Source: Marinomonas sp. UCMA 3892
GTDB lineage: Bacteria; Pseudomonadota; Gammaproteobacteria; Pseudomonadales; Marinomonadaceae
Direction of reading: 5' to 3'
Length of the DNA: 64,000 nucleotides
NCBI RefSeq assembly: GCF_012726345.1
Contig: NZ_PTXN01000014.1
Coordinates: 1,283-65,282, forward strand
Positions 55,351 to 63,978 of this stretch are shown piece by piece (position 1 is the stretch's first letter; each line of letters begins with the position of its first letter). A program made the position numbers and the translations under genes. The notes below the pieces were generated by a model. That model saw only the letters and a program-made list of their open reading frames with translations. It did no database searches and was not told the origin of the DNA.

Positions 55351-56343
55351 TTATTTAATTAGACCGATATCTTGCGATAGGATTTTGATATCCAAAGTTT
55401 GGTTTTTTACAAATTGAGTGAATTCTTCACCAGACTTATGGAATGGCATCAAACCATTTTTAGTCATGATGTCTTTCCATTCTTGAGTTGTGTACAACTC
55501 ATTCATGGTTTTTACCCACCAATCGTAAGAATCTTTGCTCGCATTACCTGGAACGTAGAATCCACGCCAGTTTGGAGCAACAGAGTCGATACCTTGTTCC
55601 ATTGCAGTAGGAATAGAGTCATAAGGTGCTGGCAAACGTTCCTCAGAAAGCACCGCTAGAACGCGTAAGTCACCAGAGTCCATGAAGCCTTTTACTTCAG
55701 AGATGTCACCAGTAAATGCATCTACGTGACCACCAACAACTTGAACCAAGGCTTCAGAACCACCGCTGTATGCTAGGTAACGAACTTTTGGCAAGTTTTC
55801 AACATGCGCTTTTTGAGCCGTCATCAATACTTTCAAATGGTCCCAACCACCTGACGCACTACCACCAGCAAATTTAACTGCGCTTGGGTCTTTTTTAAGA
55901 GCATCAAGAACTTGTTTAAGAGAAGTGTATTTTGAATCTTTACCTACAGCGATAATGCCGTAGTCAGCACCCAGAGTACCAACCCAACGTACTTGGTCAG
56001 CATTCATACCTGGGAATTGGCCTTGAGCAAGGCGAGTTGTTGTTGCCGTACTTGCTGCAACGATAAGGTTTTCATCTTTGTCACGTTTACTGACCGTATG
56101 AGCAAATGCCACACCGCCACCAGCACCCGTCATGTTAACTGTCTGAACGTTACCTTTGAAGTAACCTTCATCCACTAATACTTTTCCAACGCTACGACAA
56201 GTAAAGTCCCATCCACCACCTGGGTTCGCTGGGGCAATACATTCACCACTGCGAGCTGGTTCGAAGGCGTAAGCCTGTCCAGCCATAGTTAGTGCTACAG
56301 CACCAGAAATTAGAACAGACTTCAAAGAAATGGTTTTAAGCAT
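55351..56343 (-). CDS. tctC: Tripartite tricarboxylate transporter binding protein
   Basis: The 330-residue protein has a signal peptide (about 1-26, ending AYA) and the TctC block GGGWDFTCRSVGKVL, which contacts the carboxylate. VRYLAYSGGSEALVQVVGGHVD follows near the centre. It captures the substrate in the periplasm for TctA/B. The ligand could be any di- or tricarboxylate. AGGAG precedes the ATG. Confidence 0.9.
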   Translation of the reverse strand: MLKTISLKSVLISGAVALTMAGQAYAFEPARSGECIAPANPGGGWDFTCRSVGKVLVDEGYFKGNVQTVNMTGAGGGVAFAHTVSKRDKDENLIVAASTATTTRLAQGQFPGMNADQVRWVGTLGADYGIIAVGKDSKYTSLKQVLDALKKDPSAVKFAGGSASGGWDHLKVLMTAQKAHVENLPKVRYLAYSGGSEALVQVVGGHVDAFTGDISEVKGFMDSGDLRVLAVLSEERLPAPYDSIPTAMEQGIDSVAPNWRGFYVPGNASKDSYDWWVKTMNELYTTQEWKDIMTKNGLMPFHKSGEEFTQFVKNQTLDIKILSQDIGLIK

Positions 56344-56598
56344 GGTTATCTCCTGCTTGTTATTTTTTTTGTTGTTAGCTGATCAAGCTCTTAAAATCGA
56401 TGTTTCAAATAACTTGAGTAAGCAAACAGTACCCCTTAAACCTGTCACCACCCTGTCATTGATCAATATTTCTTACTTAATTACGATAAAAAACGTATTT
56501 TCGACAAGGTAAGTCACGCATTTTTGACAATGTTATTAACCCTTAACCAAGATAACATCTGCTTAATCAGACTAGATCAGGATTCAGGAAACAACAAG

Positions 56599-57531
56599 AT
56601 GACAACACATTCTCCACAAGCCACACTCATTGGAAGTATCGCTATTCTGCTCTGGAGTAGCCTTGCGCTTTTTACCACTCAAGCCAACTTAGTCCCACCC
56701 TTATTGTTGCTATCCCTAACTTTTGGTGTAGCTAGCTTATTATTTTTTATCGTTTACTTAATTAAGGGCGAGCTAAAATCTTCTTGGTCGAAAACACCAA
56801 TAAGTGCCATTGTCATGGGTGGATTAGGATTTTATTTTTACCACTTCTGCTACTTTTACGCGTTTCAACATGCACCACCAGTAGAGGCAGGACTCATAGC
56901 CTATCTGTGGCCTTTGCTCATTGTATTAATGGCAGGAATGACCAAAGGAAACTCTCTATCATGGACACATTTAGTCGGTGCCGTCATTGCTTTTATTGGC
57001 ACAGGCATCATGCTGCAATCGCGGGCATCAATCAGCACGATAGAAGTAAACACAACATATGATTGGACAGGATACGCCGCGGCATTTGCCTGCGCGTTTA
57101 TTTGGTCAAGTTATTCCGTTGCTAATCGACGTTTCCAAAGCGTCCCATCAAGCGCCGTACTTTGGTACTGCCTTGTTACCACCGTACTGGCCGCACTATC
57201 CCATTGGATGATTGAAGCCCAAAATACAGCAACATCGCTGGATTACCCTGCTAGCACTTGGATTGCCATTTTAGGACTTGGATTTGGGCCTGTTGGCATT
57301 GCCTTTTTCTGTTGGGACTTTGGTGTGAAAAAAGGCAATTTATCATTGCTTGGCGTGTTGTCTTACACCGCACCAGCACTCTCAACGGCCTGGTTAGGGC
57401 TATTTACTGAAGCTCAATTAACCACAGGACAAATCATTGCTTGCCTACTCATTACCGCTGGTGCGCTATTCGCCAGCTTAATGCCCAATAAAAAAATGCC
57501 TTCTACTTACAAGAAAGCAGAAGGCATTTAA
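56599..57531 (+). CDS. DMT-superfamily (EamA) exporter
   Basis: The 310-residue protein has ten membrane segments in two EamA repeats, with the LLWSSLALFTTQAN start and GLGFGPVGIAFFCWDFGVKKG in the second repeat. Members export amino acids or other small metabolites. I chose ATG 56599, nine bases after AGGA; an earlier in-frame ATG would add a charged 25-residue leader. The last codons carry the transcription terminator of the convergent aminotransferase gene. Confidence 0.87.
   Translation: MTTHSPQATLIGSIAILLWSSLALFTTQANLVPPLLLLSLTFGVASLLFFIVYLIKGELKSSWSKTPISAIVMGGLGFYFYHFCYFYAFQHAPPVEAGLIAYLWPLLIVLMAGMTKGNSLSWTHLVGAVIAFIGTGIMLQSRASISTIEVNTTYDWTGYAAAFACAFIWSSYSVANRRFQSVPSSAVLWYCLVTTVLAALSHWMIEAQNTATSLDYPASTWIAILGLGFGPVGIAFFCWDFGVKKGNLSLLGVLSYTAPALSTAWLGLFTEAQLTTGQIIACLLITAGALFASLMPNKKMPSTYKKAEGI
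57489..57529 (-). terminator. Terminator of the aminotransferase gene, embedded in the exporter's coding end
   Basis: Read leftward, AAATGCCTTCT and AGAAGGCATTT form an 11-base stem followed by seven T. It lies within the last 15 codons of the convergent DMT gene, so coding and termination share the same bases. Confidence 0.75.
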
Positions 57532-57548
57532 TCGAATTTTCAATACTA

Positions 57549-57571
57549 GCAAGGCATCTTCCATGCCTTGC
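57549..57571. repeat. Hairpin between convergent genes
   Basis: GCAAGGCAT and ATGCCTTGC flank five bases, 18 bases after the exporter stop and followed by ATTGTTT. It may be a weak terminator for the exporter. Confidence 0.45.
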
Positions 57572-57587
57572 ATTGTTTCATGGGCGA

Positions 57588-58820
57588 TTAAGCCACTTGA
57601 TAAAGCGTACGTGGCACACTTTGCAAATAGGCTTCCATTTCCGCCATGCCATTTGGCTGATCTACCTTGACGCCTAAATCTCGCATAGTGCTACCAAGCG
57701 CATGCAAGGTACGGAACAAGTTATGCTCACGGCACTGCTCACCCATTTGACCAATACGAACGATTGGCTGACCGAATGAACCTGCAATCTCTACTCGATA
57801 CATTTCGGAAATATGTCGACAGATCTGTCCAGCTGTTAAGCCTTCAGGAATATTAATCCCCACAACAGAATTTAAACGAGAAGCAGGAGGAATAAACAAC
57901 TCCAGTCCCATTCCTTCAATGCCCGCTTGCAAAGCTTTAGAACAACGCAAATGACGTGCAAAACGGTTCTCTAAAGTTTCATCACATACCAGTTTCAGAG
58001 CTTCATGCAATGCCATAATGCCAGACACTGGCGCGGTATAATGATAACCATCGTTATGCCAAAAGTTTTCCGCAAGCTGAGCATCAAAACACCATTGTGC
58101 CGTTGGCTTGGTGCGACTTTTTACTGCGGCCCATGCTTCGTTTGAAAACACAAGAAGCGACACGCCAGGGATAGATGACAACCCCTTTTGCCCCCCCGTA
58201 ATCACCACATCTACTTGCCATGCATCCATTTTCAACGGCATGGTACTCAAGGTACAAACTGCATCTACAACCACCAAACAACCATAAGATTTAGCAATCT
58301 TGGTGATTTCTTCTAACGAATGGTTAAACACAGTATTCGATGTTTCACCTTGCACCAGCGTTAATACTTTTGGACGCGTTTCTTCAATGGCTTTACGAAC
58401 TCGCTCTGGATCTGCCGCTTCATGAACACCAACATGAAACTCATGAACATCAGCACCAATACGCGTTGCCATTTCCGCCATACGATGACTAAAGAAGCCA
58501 TTGTTAATACATAAAATACGCTCGCCCGGTTGCAACAAATTGGCAACCGCCATTTCCATCGCCGCTGAAGCTGGCCCTGCTACGCCAAGTACCCATTTAG
58601 ACTCTGTTTGAAACACATAACGCGCCATTGTTTTCACTTGCCCAATTACCTGTGCCATGACACTACCAAGGTGGTTAATCACCACAGAATTGGCCTTGGC
58701 GACACGCTCAGGAATAGGTACAGGGCCTGCGCCCATCATTAACAAAGGTTCGTGAGGAAGGATTTCGTCTAAAGATTTCACCTGGGGGCGAGGAATACCC
58801 ATTGGCGATGAAGCAGTCAT
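57588..58820 (-). CDS. Class V PLP aminotransferase (alanine-glyoxylate type)
   Basis: The 410-residue fold-type I enzyme has LMMGAGPVPIPERV, GVAGPASAAMEMAVAN, VQGETSNTVFNHS, VDAVCTL and the PLP Lys in ITGGQKGLSSIPGV. Family members transfer amino groups from alanine, serine or pyridoxamine to glyoxylate or pyruvate. It lies alone, convergent with an exporter. Substrate is not clear. Its terminator is inside the exporter gene. Confidence 0.85.
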   Translation of the reverse strand: MTASSPMGIPRPQVKSLDEILPHEPLLMMGAGPVPIPERVAKANSVVINHLGSVMAQVIGQVKTMARYVFQTESKWVLGVAGPASAAMEMAVANLLQPGERILCINNGFFSHRMAEMATRIGADVHEFHVGVHEAADPERVRKAIEETRPKVLTLVQGETSNTVFNHSLEEITKIAKSYGCLVVVDAVCTLSTMPLKMDAWQVDVVITGGQKGLSSIPGVSLLVFSNEAWAAVKSRTKPTAQWCFDAQLAENFWHNDGYHYTAPVSGIMALHEALKLVCDETLENRFARHLRCSKALQAGIEGMGLELFIPPASRLNSVVGINIPEGLTAGQICRHISEMYRVEIAGSFGQPIVRIGQMGEQCREHNLFRTLHALGSTMRDLGVKVDQPNGMAEMEAYLQSVPRTLYQVA

Positions 58821-59159
58821 TTTATGCAGCCCTATGCTAGTTAAAATTAAAAAAAACCGGTCAATATTAAAAAAATATTTCTAGAGTAAAACGCAAATAT
58901 TTACACTTTTACAGTAGAAAATATCGTGTTTTGCATTTTAACAAAATAATATTTTGCAATAGTACAATATCCCTACGAATAATAAGAGACAGTAAACTGA
59001 AAAGAGTTTAATAAACCACAAGCTTTCACTTTCGCCTTAGATCTGACTGGTTTCTATTTCAACAAGCAGTATTTTTTACTCTGCAAAATAGCGGTTAACT
59101 GTGCGAGAGAGGAATAAAATATGCCATAATGCGCGAAATCTCTTATTCAGGACCTTGTT
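58821..59159. other. AT-rich divergent region between aminotransferase and DUF3010 genes
   Basis: These 339 bases hold the promoters of two divergent genes. Several TTTTGCA and AATATT repeats occur, but no clear dyad, promoter pair or small gene could be picked out. Confidence 0.4.
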
Positions 59160-59597
59160 ATGATCACTTGTGGTATTGAAATCAAAGGCAGCGAAGTCAT
59201 CCTATGCCTTATGTCTAAACAGGACGGACTATTTCAAATTCCGGATTGTCGCCAAACTAGACATACATTGAACAACCCAAACGACAGTGAAAACGTACGT
59301 AAATTTCAATTTACGATGAAGAAGCTCTTTGAAGACTACAAAGTGAAACGAGTCGTTATTCGTGAGCGCCCCACCAAAGGTAAATTCGCAGGTGGCGCAG
59401 TAGGCTTTAAAATTGAAGCGGCACTACAATTGATTGATACCGTTCAGGTTGATTTATTCAGTGGCGCAAAAGTAAAAGACATCATTCAGCACAACCCAAT
59501 GCCGATTCCATTCAAAGCAACTGGCTTACGCGCCTTCCAAGAAAGTGCGTTTACCGTGGCGTACGCTGCGCTTTCTGAATACATTCCTGAAGCGTAA
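59160..59597 (+). CDS. DUF3010 family protein
   Basis: The 145-residue protein begins MITCGIEIKGSEVILCLM and contains KRVVIRERPTKGKFAGGAVGFKIEAALQ. It belongs to a conserved gammaproteobacterial family of unknown function. The strand pattern and Asp/Glu placement hint at an RNase H-like fold, which is only a suggestion. It is a lone gene; the region to its right changes to short cassette-like genes. Confidence 0.75.
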   Translation: MITCGIEIKGSEVILCLMSKQDGLFQIPDCRQTRHTLNNPNDSENVRKFQFTMKKLFEDYKVKRVVIRERPTKGKFAGGAVGFKIEAALQLIDTVQVDLFSGAKVKDIIQHNPMPIPFKATGLRAFQESAFTVAYAALSEYIPEA

Positions 59598-59637
59598 ACT
59601 TAATCCTACCGGATAGACGATTGCGCTACTGTTTATC

Positions 59638-59670
59638 AGTCGTCACTTTACTGAACCGAGAGTGACGACT
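59638..59670. repeat. Inverted repeat after the DUF3010 gene
   Basis: AGTCGTCACT and AGTGACGACT flank 13 bases without a T-run. It may end the DUF3010 message or mark the edge of the cassette-like region. Confidence 0.45.
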
Positions 59671-59687
59671 AATTCTGAGATAACAGC

Positions 59688-59961
59688 TTAAATACGCGAC
59701 GTCCAATATTCAGGAAGTCGGGAATGATGAGCAACCGCGATAATAACAATACCTTGATTATCTTGGCGATACACAATAGAAAAGGGAAATCGATTTACAA
59801 ATACTCGCTTAGTACTTTTTGAGGCGGATGACCCAGAATCAGGAAAAGCTAGAGCTCTAGCTACAGCATCTTCAACTTATTTGAGCAAAAGCCACACCAA
59901 GACCAGCCTCTGGACTCAGGCTTAATGCCTACTCTTCGATTTGTTTAAGTGAATTATTCAT
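59688..59961 (-). pseudogene. Broken RelE/ParE-type toxin
   Basis: Reading leftward from an ATG with an AAGGGG site, the frame stops after ten codons (TAG), continues as EAGLGVAFAQ, then shifts frame before VEDAVARALAFPDSGS and runs to KRVFVNRFPFSIVYRQ and PEYWTSRI. These motifs match RelE/ParE toxins and the intact toxin at 6863-7156. The length, 274 bases, is not a multiple of three. The cognate antitoxin is not visible. With the other gaps this fills the stretch 59598-60073. Confidence 0.72.
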
Positions 59962-60073
59962 AATCCCCTTCTTTGCTTCCCTCAAAGTCTACACTCCATA
60001 TTGATCCATGTGGAATGTTAAAAATACAATAAAAAAGAACACGACTAAAGTGTCCATTTTTTGTCTACCTATT

Positions 60074-60313
60074 TCACTTTCCGGCGCCCTTAGTGAAAAG
60101 CGCTTTAAACAACGCCTCTGATTTCGCTAGCCCCTCCTCGGTTAATGTCACCGATTTCGACTTACCAACTGGATTATGAATATAACCTTTCTCATGCAAT
60201 CTATTAGTTATGCTCCAATCAACCTGCTTCCAAGCATGCCCCAAATCATCATGCAAAGTGAGGTAAAAAAGAGCGAGGGCGGCATCATCGATTTTGTCTT
60301 CATCTATGTTCAC
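60074..60313 (-). CDS. Small conserved protein, DUF6429-like
   Basis: The 79-residue protein reads VNIDEDKIDDAALALFYLTLHD, then WSITNRLHEKGYIHNPVGKSKSVTLTEEGL, resembling a small winged-helix family. I chose the GTG at 60313 because AAGGAG lies six bases before it; the longer ATG frame has no such site. Its function is unknown. It is in the cassette-like right end. Confidence 0.72.
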   Translation of the reverse strand: MNIDEDKIDDAALALFYLTLHDDLGHAWKQVDWSITNRLHEKGYIHNPVGKSKSVTLTEEGLAKSEALFKALFTKGAGK

Positions 60314-60430
60314 ACTAGTCTCCTTATTAAATAGAGTGCTACACGCTATAGGCTGCTCTGCCAACGAGCTAAAATAGAAAACGCATTGCGAATTCCCCCA
60401 AGTCTGATTACTGTCACTGGCTATATGTTT

Positions 60431-60868
60431 TTACAAAGCGGACCATTTTGAAACTACAGCAATTAAGTGAAATAAACCAATAACCAAACAAATAGCTGAA
60501 CTCCAAATCCAAAAAGCTGTGCTATTTTGCTTTATTTGTGGGTGATTCGTTACAAATGGAGCAATTAACCCGCCTACGCCACGGAACAAGTAACTAGCCG
60601 TAATTAATGACAAAGCAAGCTTAATAAAAGGCATGCTTGGAAAAAAGCCAGCACCAGACCATGCATAGCAACCCCAAACAAATAAAATTGCAGCAATACT
60701 AAGCGTTATGATTGTTGGTTTCACAGAACGCTGTTCAGCCATTAGTGCCATTGATTCCCCTGCGCCGAAAAAACGATACCAGTTTGGACCACCAATAACG
60801 ACTCCCACATGCAAGGCTGCAGCTAAAAAGCTAAATGAGCCAGCAATTACCAAAAGTTCAAAATCCAT
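60431..60868 (-). CDS. Small four-helix membrane protein
   Basis: The 145-residue protein has four hydrophobic segments (about 5-25, 50-70, 75-100, 115-140). It includes GPNWYRFFGAGESM, AEQRSVKPT and SASYLFRGVGGLI-like blocks. I recognise it as a family of unassigned membrane proteins of a kind often found in mobile cassettes. It has its own ATG but no strong ribosome site. An attC-like structure lies just upstream (60893-60973). Confidence 0.7.
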   Translation of the reverse strand: MDFELLVIAGSFSFLAAALHVGVVIGGPNWYRFFGAGESMALMAEQRSVKPTIITLSIAAILFVWGCYAWSGAGFFPSMPFIKLALSLITASYLFRGVGGLIAPFVTNHPQIKQNSTAFWIWSSAICLVIGLFHLIAVVSKWSAL

Positions 60869-60892
60869 GAAGAATGTTCCTATTTTTCATAT

Positions 60893-60973
60893 ACATAACC
60901 CCCATATAAAAGGCGAGCGTTAGCGAGTCCAGCTCACGCTTTTTGTGGGCGTTTTTTCATCTACTTGTTATGT
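60893..60973 (-). other. attC-like site 3
   Basis: ACATAAC (minus strand, overlapping the TAA stop of the gene at 60968) and GTTATGT form the outer arms, extended to a perfect 9-base match (ATACATAAC/GTTATGTAT). Inner GCGTGAGC and GCTAACGC arms lie within. The layout is that of a recombination site in an integron cassette. Confidence 0.45.
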
Positions 60974-61264
60974 ATTTTCATCTGGCTTATAAAAATGTGG
61001 TTCGTATATTTGAGGATTTACCTCGTATAATCCACCCATTTCTTTTGGCCTAAGCTCAGGATAACGCTCCCATAGAGGCTGTAGCATCTCTAAGAAAATC
61101 TCTCCCATAACTTTCCCTGCATTTGACCTATAAGATTCAAAATTATCTTTGGCATCCTTATCCATAACGAAACGCACGCTTTGGTCGAGCTTTCCTGAAA
61201 CTTGCATTAATAGAACACTTAGTTCTTCGGCTTCCTTCTTATTCACTTCGATCTCCGTATACAT
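60968..61264 (-). CDS. Hypothetical cassette protein
   Basis: The 98-residue acidic protein reads EVNKKEAEELSVLLMQVSGK and VMGEIFLEMLQPLWERYPEL. I see no known motif, signal or membrane segment. Its stop codon lies in the outer arm of an attC-like site, typical for a cassette gene. No strong ribosome site precedes the ATG. Confidence 0.65.
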   Translation of the reverse strand: MYTEIEVNKKEAEELSVLLMQVSGKLDQSVRFVMDKDAKDNFESYRSNAGKVMGEIFLEMLQPLWERYPELRPKEMGGLYEVNPQIYEPHFYKPDENT

Positions 61265-61360
61265 AGCGCCACATTCAGCGCTTGTGTAAGGTGGTGGCTT
61301 TTGTACGTCTTTTTTAATTCACGTCTCCAGAAGTAGCCGCGGATGCAGCTTTCGAAGTCA

Positions 61361-61945
61361 TTACAAACCGTCCAAACAAGCGCTGGCACTTTCCCGCTCA
61401 CGTTTTTCCATAAACATTTGCTTGTAAGATTGGGTTTGCAAAGCGGATGAGGTTAAGCCAAAGCGTTGAGCTAATTCTTCAAGCTCCACTTTGTAGGTAG
61501 ATAACATTGACTCGTCATCCGTCATAATGGCGAACTCGGCAAAGTCACCAATCCCTTCCAAAGTATCGACTGTGATATGAAATTTATCGATAAAATAAAT
61601 GCTACGGACTTTTTTCGTTTTCAGCACAACCTCGTAGCCCATCGTTTTCAACATACTCATGGCGTTGGCTGCATTGGTGATGTTGGTTGCTTCGCACCGA
61701 TCAGGCTCTGGACCTTTAACAATCCATAACTTAATGCCTGATGGCTCCATGATGCGAATAGAAACACTTTTGCTTTGTGCTGCCAGCTCGCCATCTGAGG
61801 TATCAAAATGCCAGTCCGATTCTATATTGTCTTGCAGCATTATTTCGTGGGGGATACGACTTAATGTCTGCATGAAATCGGCTTTAGATTGAAGTCGATA
61901 TTTAAGTTCCACTTCAAACCGTCCTTGAAAATGCTCTTGGCTCAT
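61361..61945 (-). CDS. CYTH-domain protein
   Basis: The 194-residue protein starts with the CYTH ExExK motif in FEVELKYRL (about 11-19). SVSIRIMEPSGIKLWIVKGP, KKVRSIYFI, and the VTVDTLEGIGDFAEFAI block follow. CYTH enzymes bind triphosphates: class IV adenylate cyclases and thiamine triphosphatases. This one is short and similar to CyaB-type proteins, but its substrate is unknown. GAAGGAG precedes the ATG. Confidence 0.85.
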   Translation of the reverse strand: MSQEHFQGRFEVELKYRLQSKADFMQTLSRIPHEIMLQDNIESDWHFDTSDGELAAQSKSVSIRIMEPSGIKLWIVKGPEPDRCEATNITNAANAMSMLKTMGYEVVLKTKKVRSIYFIDKFHITVDTLEGIGDFAEFAIMTDDESMLSTYKVELEELAQRFGLTSSALQTQSYKQMFMEKRERESASACLDGL

Positions 61946-61982
61946 ACACTACTCCTTCGTACAAGGGCAAATAAATCTCAAT

Positions 61983-62016
61983 GCACAATCCGTTTTATAA
62001 ACGGATCTCACCGTGC
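61983..62016. repeat. Nested inverted repeat between CYTH gene and toxin gene
   Basis: ATCCGTTT and AAACGGAT flank a three-base loop inside GCAC and GTGC arms. It lies in the gap where an attC site would be expected but does not show attC core boxes. No T-run follows. Confidence 0.45.
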
Positions 62017-62027
62017 GCTAACGCTAA

Positions 62028-62330
62028 TTACTTTAAGTTCAACAGGAACTTACGAAAGTCTCTCTCTGCACGCATAACAAACAGAATGAACACTTTGTCA
62101 CCGTCTTGTTTATAGAAAACACGACATGGATTAACAACAACTTCGCGATAACTTAAATGTTCTAGTTCAGGTGGAATTCGACCCGATGCAGGGAAGGTTT
62201 CTAGACGTTCAACTTTAGAGAAGATCGTTTGAACCAATTGTTTTGCAGCTTCGACATTTTCAAACGCGATGTATTCAGCGATATCATTAAGATCAGATAG
62301 CGCTGGCTCAGTCCAGACTATTTCAGCCAT
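62028..62330 (-). CDS. Type II toxin, RelE/ParE family
   Basis: The 100-residue protein has the ParE-like plan: VWTEPALSDLNDIAEYIA, KQLVQTIFSKVERLETFP, SGRIPPELEHLSYREVVV, CRVFYKQDGDKVFILFVM, and RAERDFRKFLLNL. It overlaps the antitoxin by 13 bases. ParE/RelE toxins block gyrase or cut ribosomal mRNA. Toxin-antitoxin pairs with their own promoter are typical stabilisers of large cassette arrays. Confidence 0.88.
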   Translation of the reverse strand: MAEIVWTEPALSDLNDIAEYIAFENVEAAKQLVQTIFSKVERLETFPASGRIPPELEHLSYREVVVNPCRVFYKQDGDKVFILFVMRAERDFRKFLLNLK

Positions 62331-62575
62331 TTTGACATTTTGTCCTTGGCTTCAGCGTGACTCTCCACTTTACCATCAACTAATGCACGTTCGCCTCGCG
62401 CAATACCCTCTAAAATCGCCAAACGATTTTGCATAAACTCATAATCATCGACATCAACCAGGTAGGCCGAAGGTTTACCATGCTCGGTAATCAACACAGG
62501 CTCTTTAGTGTCGTGAAGATCTGCAAGGATCTTGGTTGCTTGACGTTTGAGTGAGGTAACCAGTTCTACTTTCAT
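62318..62575 (-). CDS. Antitoxin, Phd/YefM family
   Basis: The 85-residue protein has the Phd/YefM N-terminal domain: LVTSLKRQATKILADLHDTKEPVLITEHGKPSAYLVD-type order, with DNA-binding residues at 5-40, then a helical tail that masks the toxin. GGAG sits before the ATG. Direct repeats of TTACTTTAG/TTACTTTGG type at about 62590-62610 could be its operator. It should autorepress the pair. Confidence 0.87.
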   Translation of the reverse strand: MKVELVTSLKRQATKILADLHDTKEPVLITEHGKPSAYLVDVDDYEFMQNRLAILEGIARGERALVDGKVESHAEAKDKMSKWLK

Positions 62576-62745
62576 GAGAGCTGCTCCAAAGTAATACTAA
62601 AGTAACACTACTCTATCACTTTCGTACTGCAAGCTCCATGACAGCTAAGACTGCGGTTAAATGATTAGCAGTGGATGCAAAACAATAATTGATTTAACTC
62701 GTTTCAGGCATAAGTGGCTTGGTAAGATGGTGACAAATGATCCCG

Positions 62746-63201
62746 CTATTTTTTAGGGAAATATTCAAGTATCTCATCGTCCGCATCATCAAATAGGCCA
62801 GTGGAACGCCAGCCTAAGTGTCGATAAAAGCCATATGACCGAGCTTTCGGATCGGATGAGCATCCAAGAAAAAGCCTTTCAAACCCTAAAGAGCTGAAAG
62901 ACTCAACCATCTGATTTAATAGAGCTTTTCCAACACCTTTATTTTCATATTCTGGCAACAGCGCCAAAACAACAATTTCCCCAGTTTCGCTATCACCGAG
63001 GCAATAGCCAATAATCTTTTCTTCACTAACGCCGACGAAACCTGGTAAGGAGCCATTGCTGATTCCTGCCTGCCAACTCTCTAAAGTAATACCGAGTTCT
63101 TTAAGTTGTTCAATAGAGAAAGCGTTTTCTCTCGTCTTTCCTCTTAGTGCGATGCATTCAGCCGTATCGTCAGGCGTTGCTATCCTGTATGCAACTTTCA
63201 T
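62746..63201 (-). CDS. GNAT-family N-acetyltransferase (cassette gene)
   Basis: The 151-residue protein has the GNAT fold: MKVAYRIATPDDTAECIALR, ISEEKIIGYCLGD-like strands, and the acetyl-CoA loop LLPEYENKGVGKALLNQM. I chose ATG 63201, six bases after GGAG; an upstream in-frame GTG would run back into the attC site. An attC site lies between it and the next gene upstream. Antibiotic or amino-acid acetylation is possible but not shown. Confidence 0.85.
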   Translation of the reverse strand: MKVAYRIATPDDTAECIALRGKTRENAFSIEQLKELGITLESWQAGISNGSLPGFVGVSEEKIIGYCLGDSETGEIVVLALLPEYENKGVGKALLNQMVESFSSLGFERLFLGCSSDPKARSYGFYRHLGWRSTGLFDDADDEILEYFPKK

Positions 63202-63234
63202 CAGAGTCTCCACATTTATCTCTTGATGGTAAAT

Positions 63235-63344
63235 CTCACGCCGCGCTAAATAGTGAGTAACGCCAACCACCTAACCCAAACCAAAACACAACTTTAAATA
63301 CAAGCGCCAAGCGTTGGAAATCTGCCTTAAACGCCTTGTTAGCC
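63235..63344 (-). other. attC-like site 2
   Basis: Leftward from GGCTAAC, which holds the TAA stop of the ATPase gene, the sequence runs AAGGCGTTTAAGG, CCAACGCTTGGCG, and GGTTGGCGTTACTC, ending with TTTAGCGCGGCG. These blocks are those of Vibrio-type attC repeats. The last box is mutated (GTGAG for GTTAG). Confidence 0.6.
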
Positions 63345-63887
63345 ATCGCTCATTTTACTAACGATGAACTGCACTCTTTCTTTAACTGAAACCTTAGGAA
63401 CTTCAATTAAGTCATAGCCAAATTTAATATATGCACTCACCATTTCATGAAATGTCGCTATTGCTTCAGTAAAGTCTTGTTTTCGCTCCGCGTCATTTTC
63501 ATAGATTTCTTCCCAAGGCGGAAAAATGAAAACTTTACGGCAATAAGTCAGTTCACCACATTTCGCTAACAAAAGATCCGATATAGGTATACGCTCAAGC
63601 TTACTGTACCCATACGAGTCGATAATACTTCGGTCGTAGAACGTTATTTCAGTGCCACCAAAGTTTTCGTAATTATAGATTTCTTCAAGGACCATTTCAT
63701 CGCGGAATGCGGCCTTGTCCAACCATGGTAAAGCTGTACCTTGCAATTCCACTTGAGCTTGGATAACTTTTCGCCCAACTTCAGGTGCACTTGGGTACCC
63801 CATCTGACGCAGAAACTCGAGAACTGAAGTCTTCCCAGAACCTGGGCCACCTGTAAAAACTACTCTATTATTCAAACAAAACTCCAT
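63339..63887 (-). CDS. AAA-family nucleotide-binding protein (cassette gene)
   Basis: The 182-residue protein begins with a P-loop, VFTGGPGSGKTSVLEFL (about 10-26). FYDRSIIDSYGYSKL-type strand and helix follow, then a C-terminal KVSVKERVQFIVSK helix. It resembles small AAA_28/NadR-like kinases of unknown substrate. Its stop codon lies in an attC-like box, and an attC lies upstream of its start too, so it is a complete cassette. Confidence 0.85.
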   Translation of the reverse strand: MEFCLNNRVVFTGGPGSGKTSVLEFLRQMGYPSAPEVGRKVIQAQVELQGTALPWLDKAAFRDEMVLEEIYNYENFGGTEITFYDRSIIDSYGYSKLERIPISDLLLAKCGELTYCRKVFIFPPWEEIYENDAERKQDFTEAIATFHEMVSAYIKFGYDLIEVPKVSVKERVQFIVSKMSDG

Positions 63888-63891
63888 AGAC

Positions 63892-63978
63892 GGCTAACGC
63901 CAACCATGAAGGGCGTATTGGCAGCGGAGCCCGCAGGGCCTAGCGGAGAATGCGTCCCTCTCCATGGTTTTGTTAGAC
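63892..63978 (-). other. attC-like site 1
   Basis: The minus strand starts with GTCTAAC, an exact RYYYAAC core, and ends with GCGTTAGCC. The arms AACAAAACCATGGAGAGGG and GCCCTTCATGGTTGGCGTT pair with few mismatches around a GC-rich centre. A stop codon (63979-63981) of a gene that runs off the edge sits directly beside GTCTAAC. Confidence 0.65.

Noticed and set aside
61265-61360. Possible attC between the CYTH gene and the 98-residue gene
   Set aside because: GCGC-rich hairpin present, but the core boxes and stop-codon overlap seen in the other sites are missing.
62576-62745. Possible attC between the GNAT cassette and the antitoxin
   Set aside because: No RYYYAAC/GTTRRRY boxes and no long paired arms; only direct repeats that may be the antitoxin operator.
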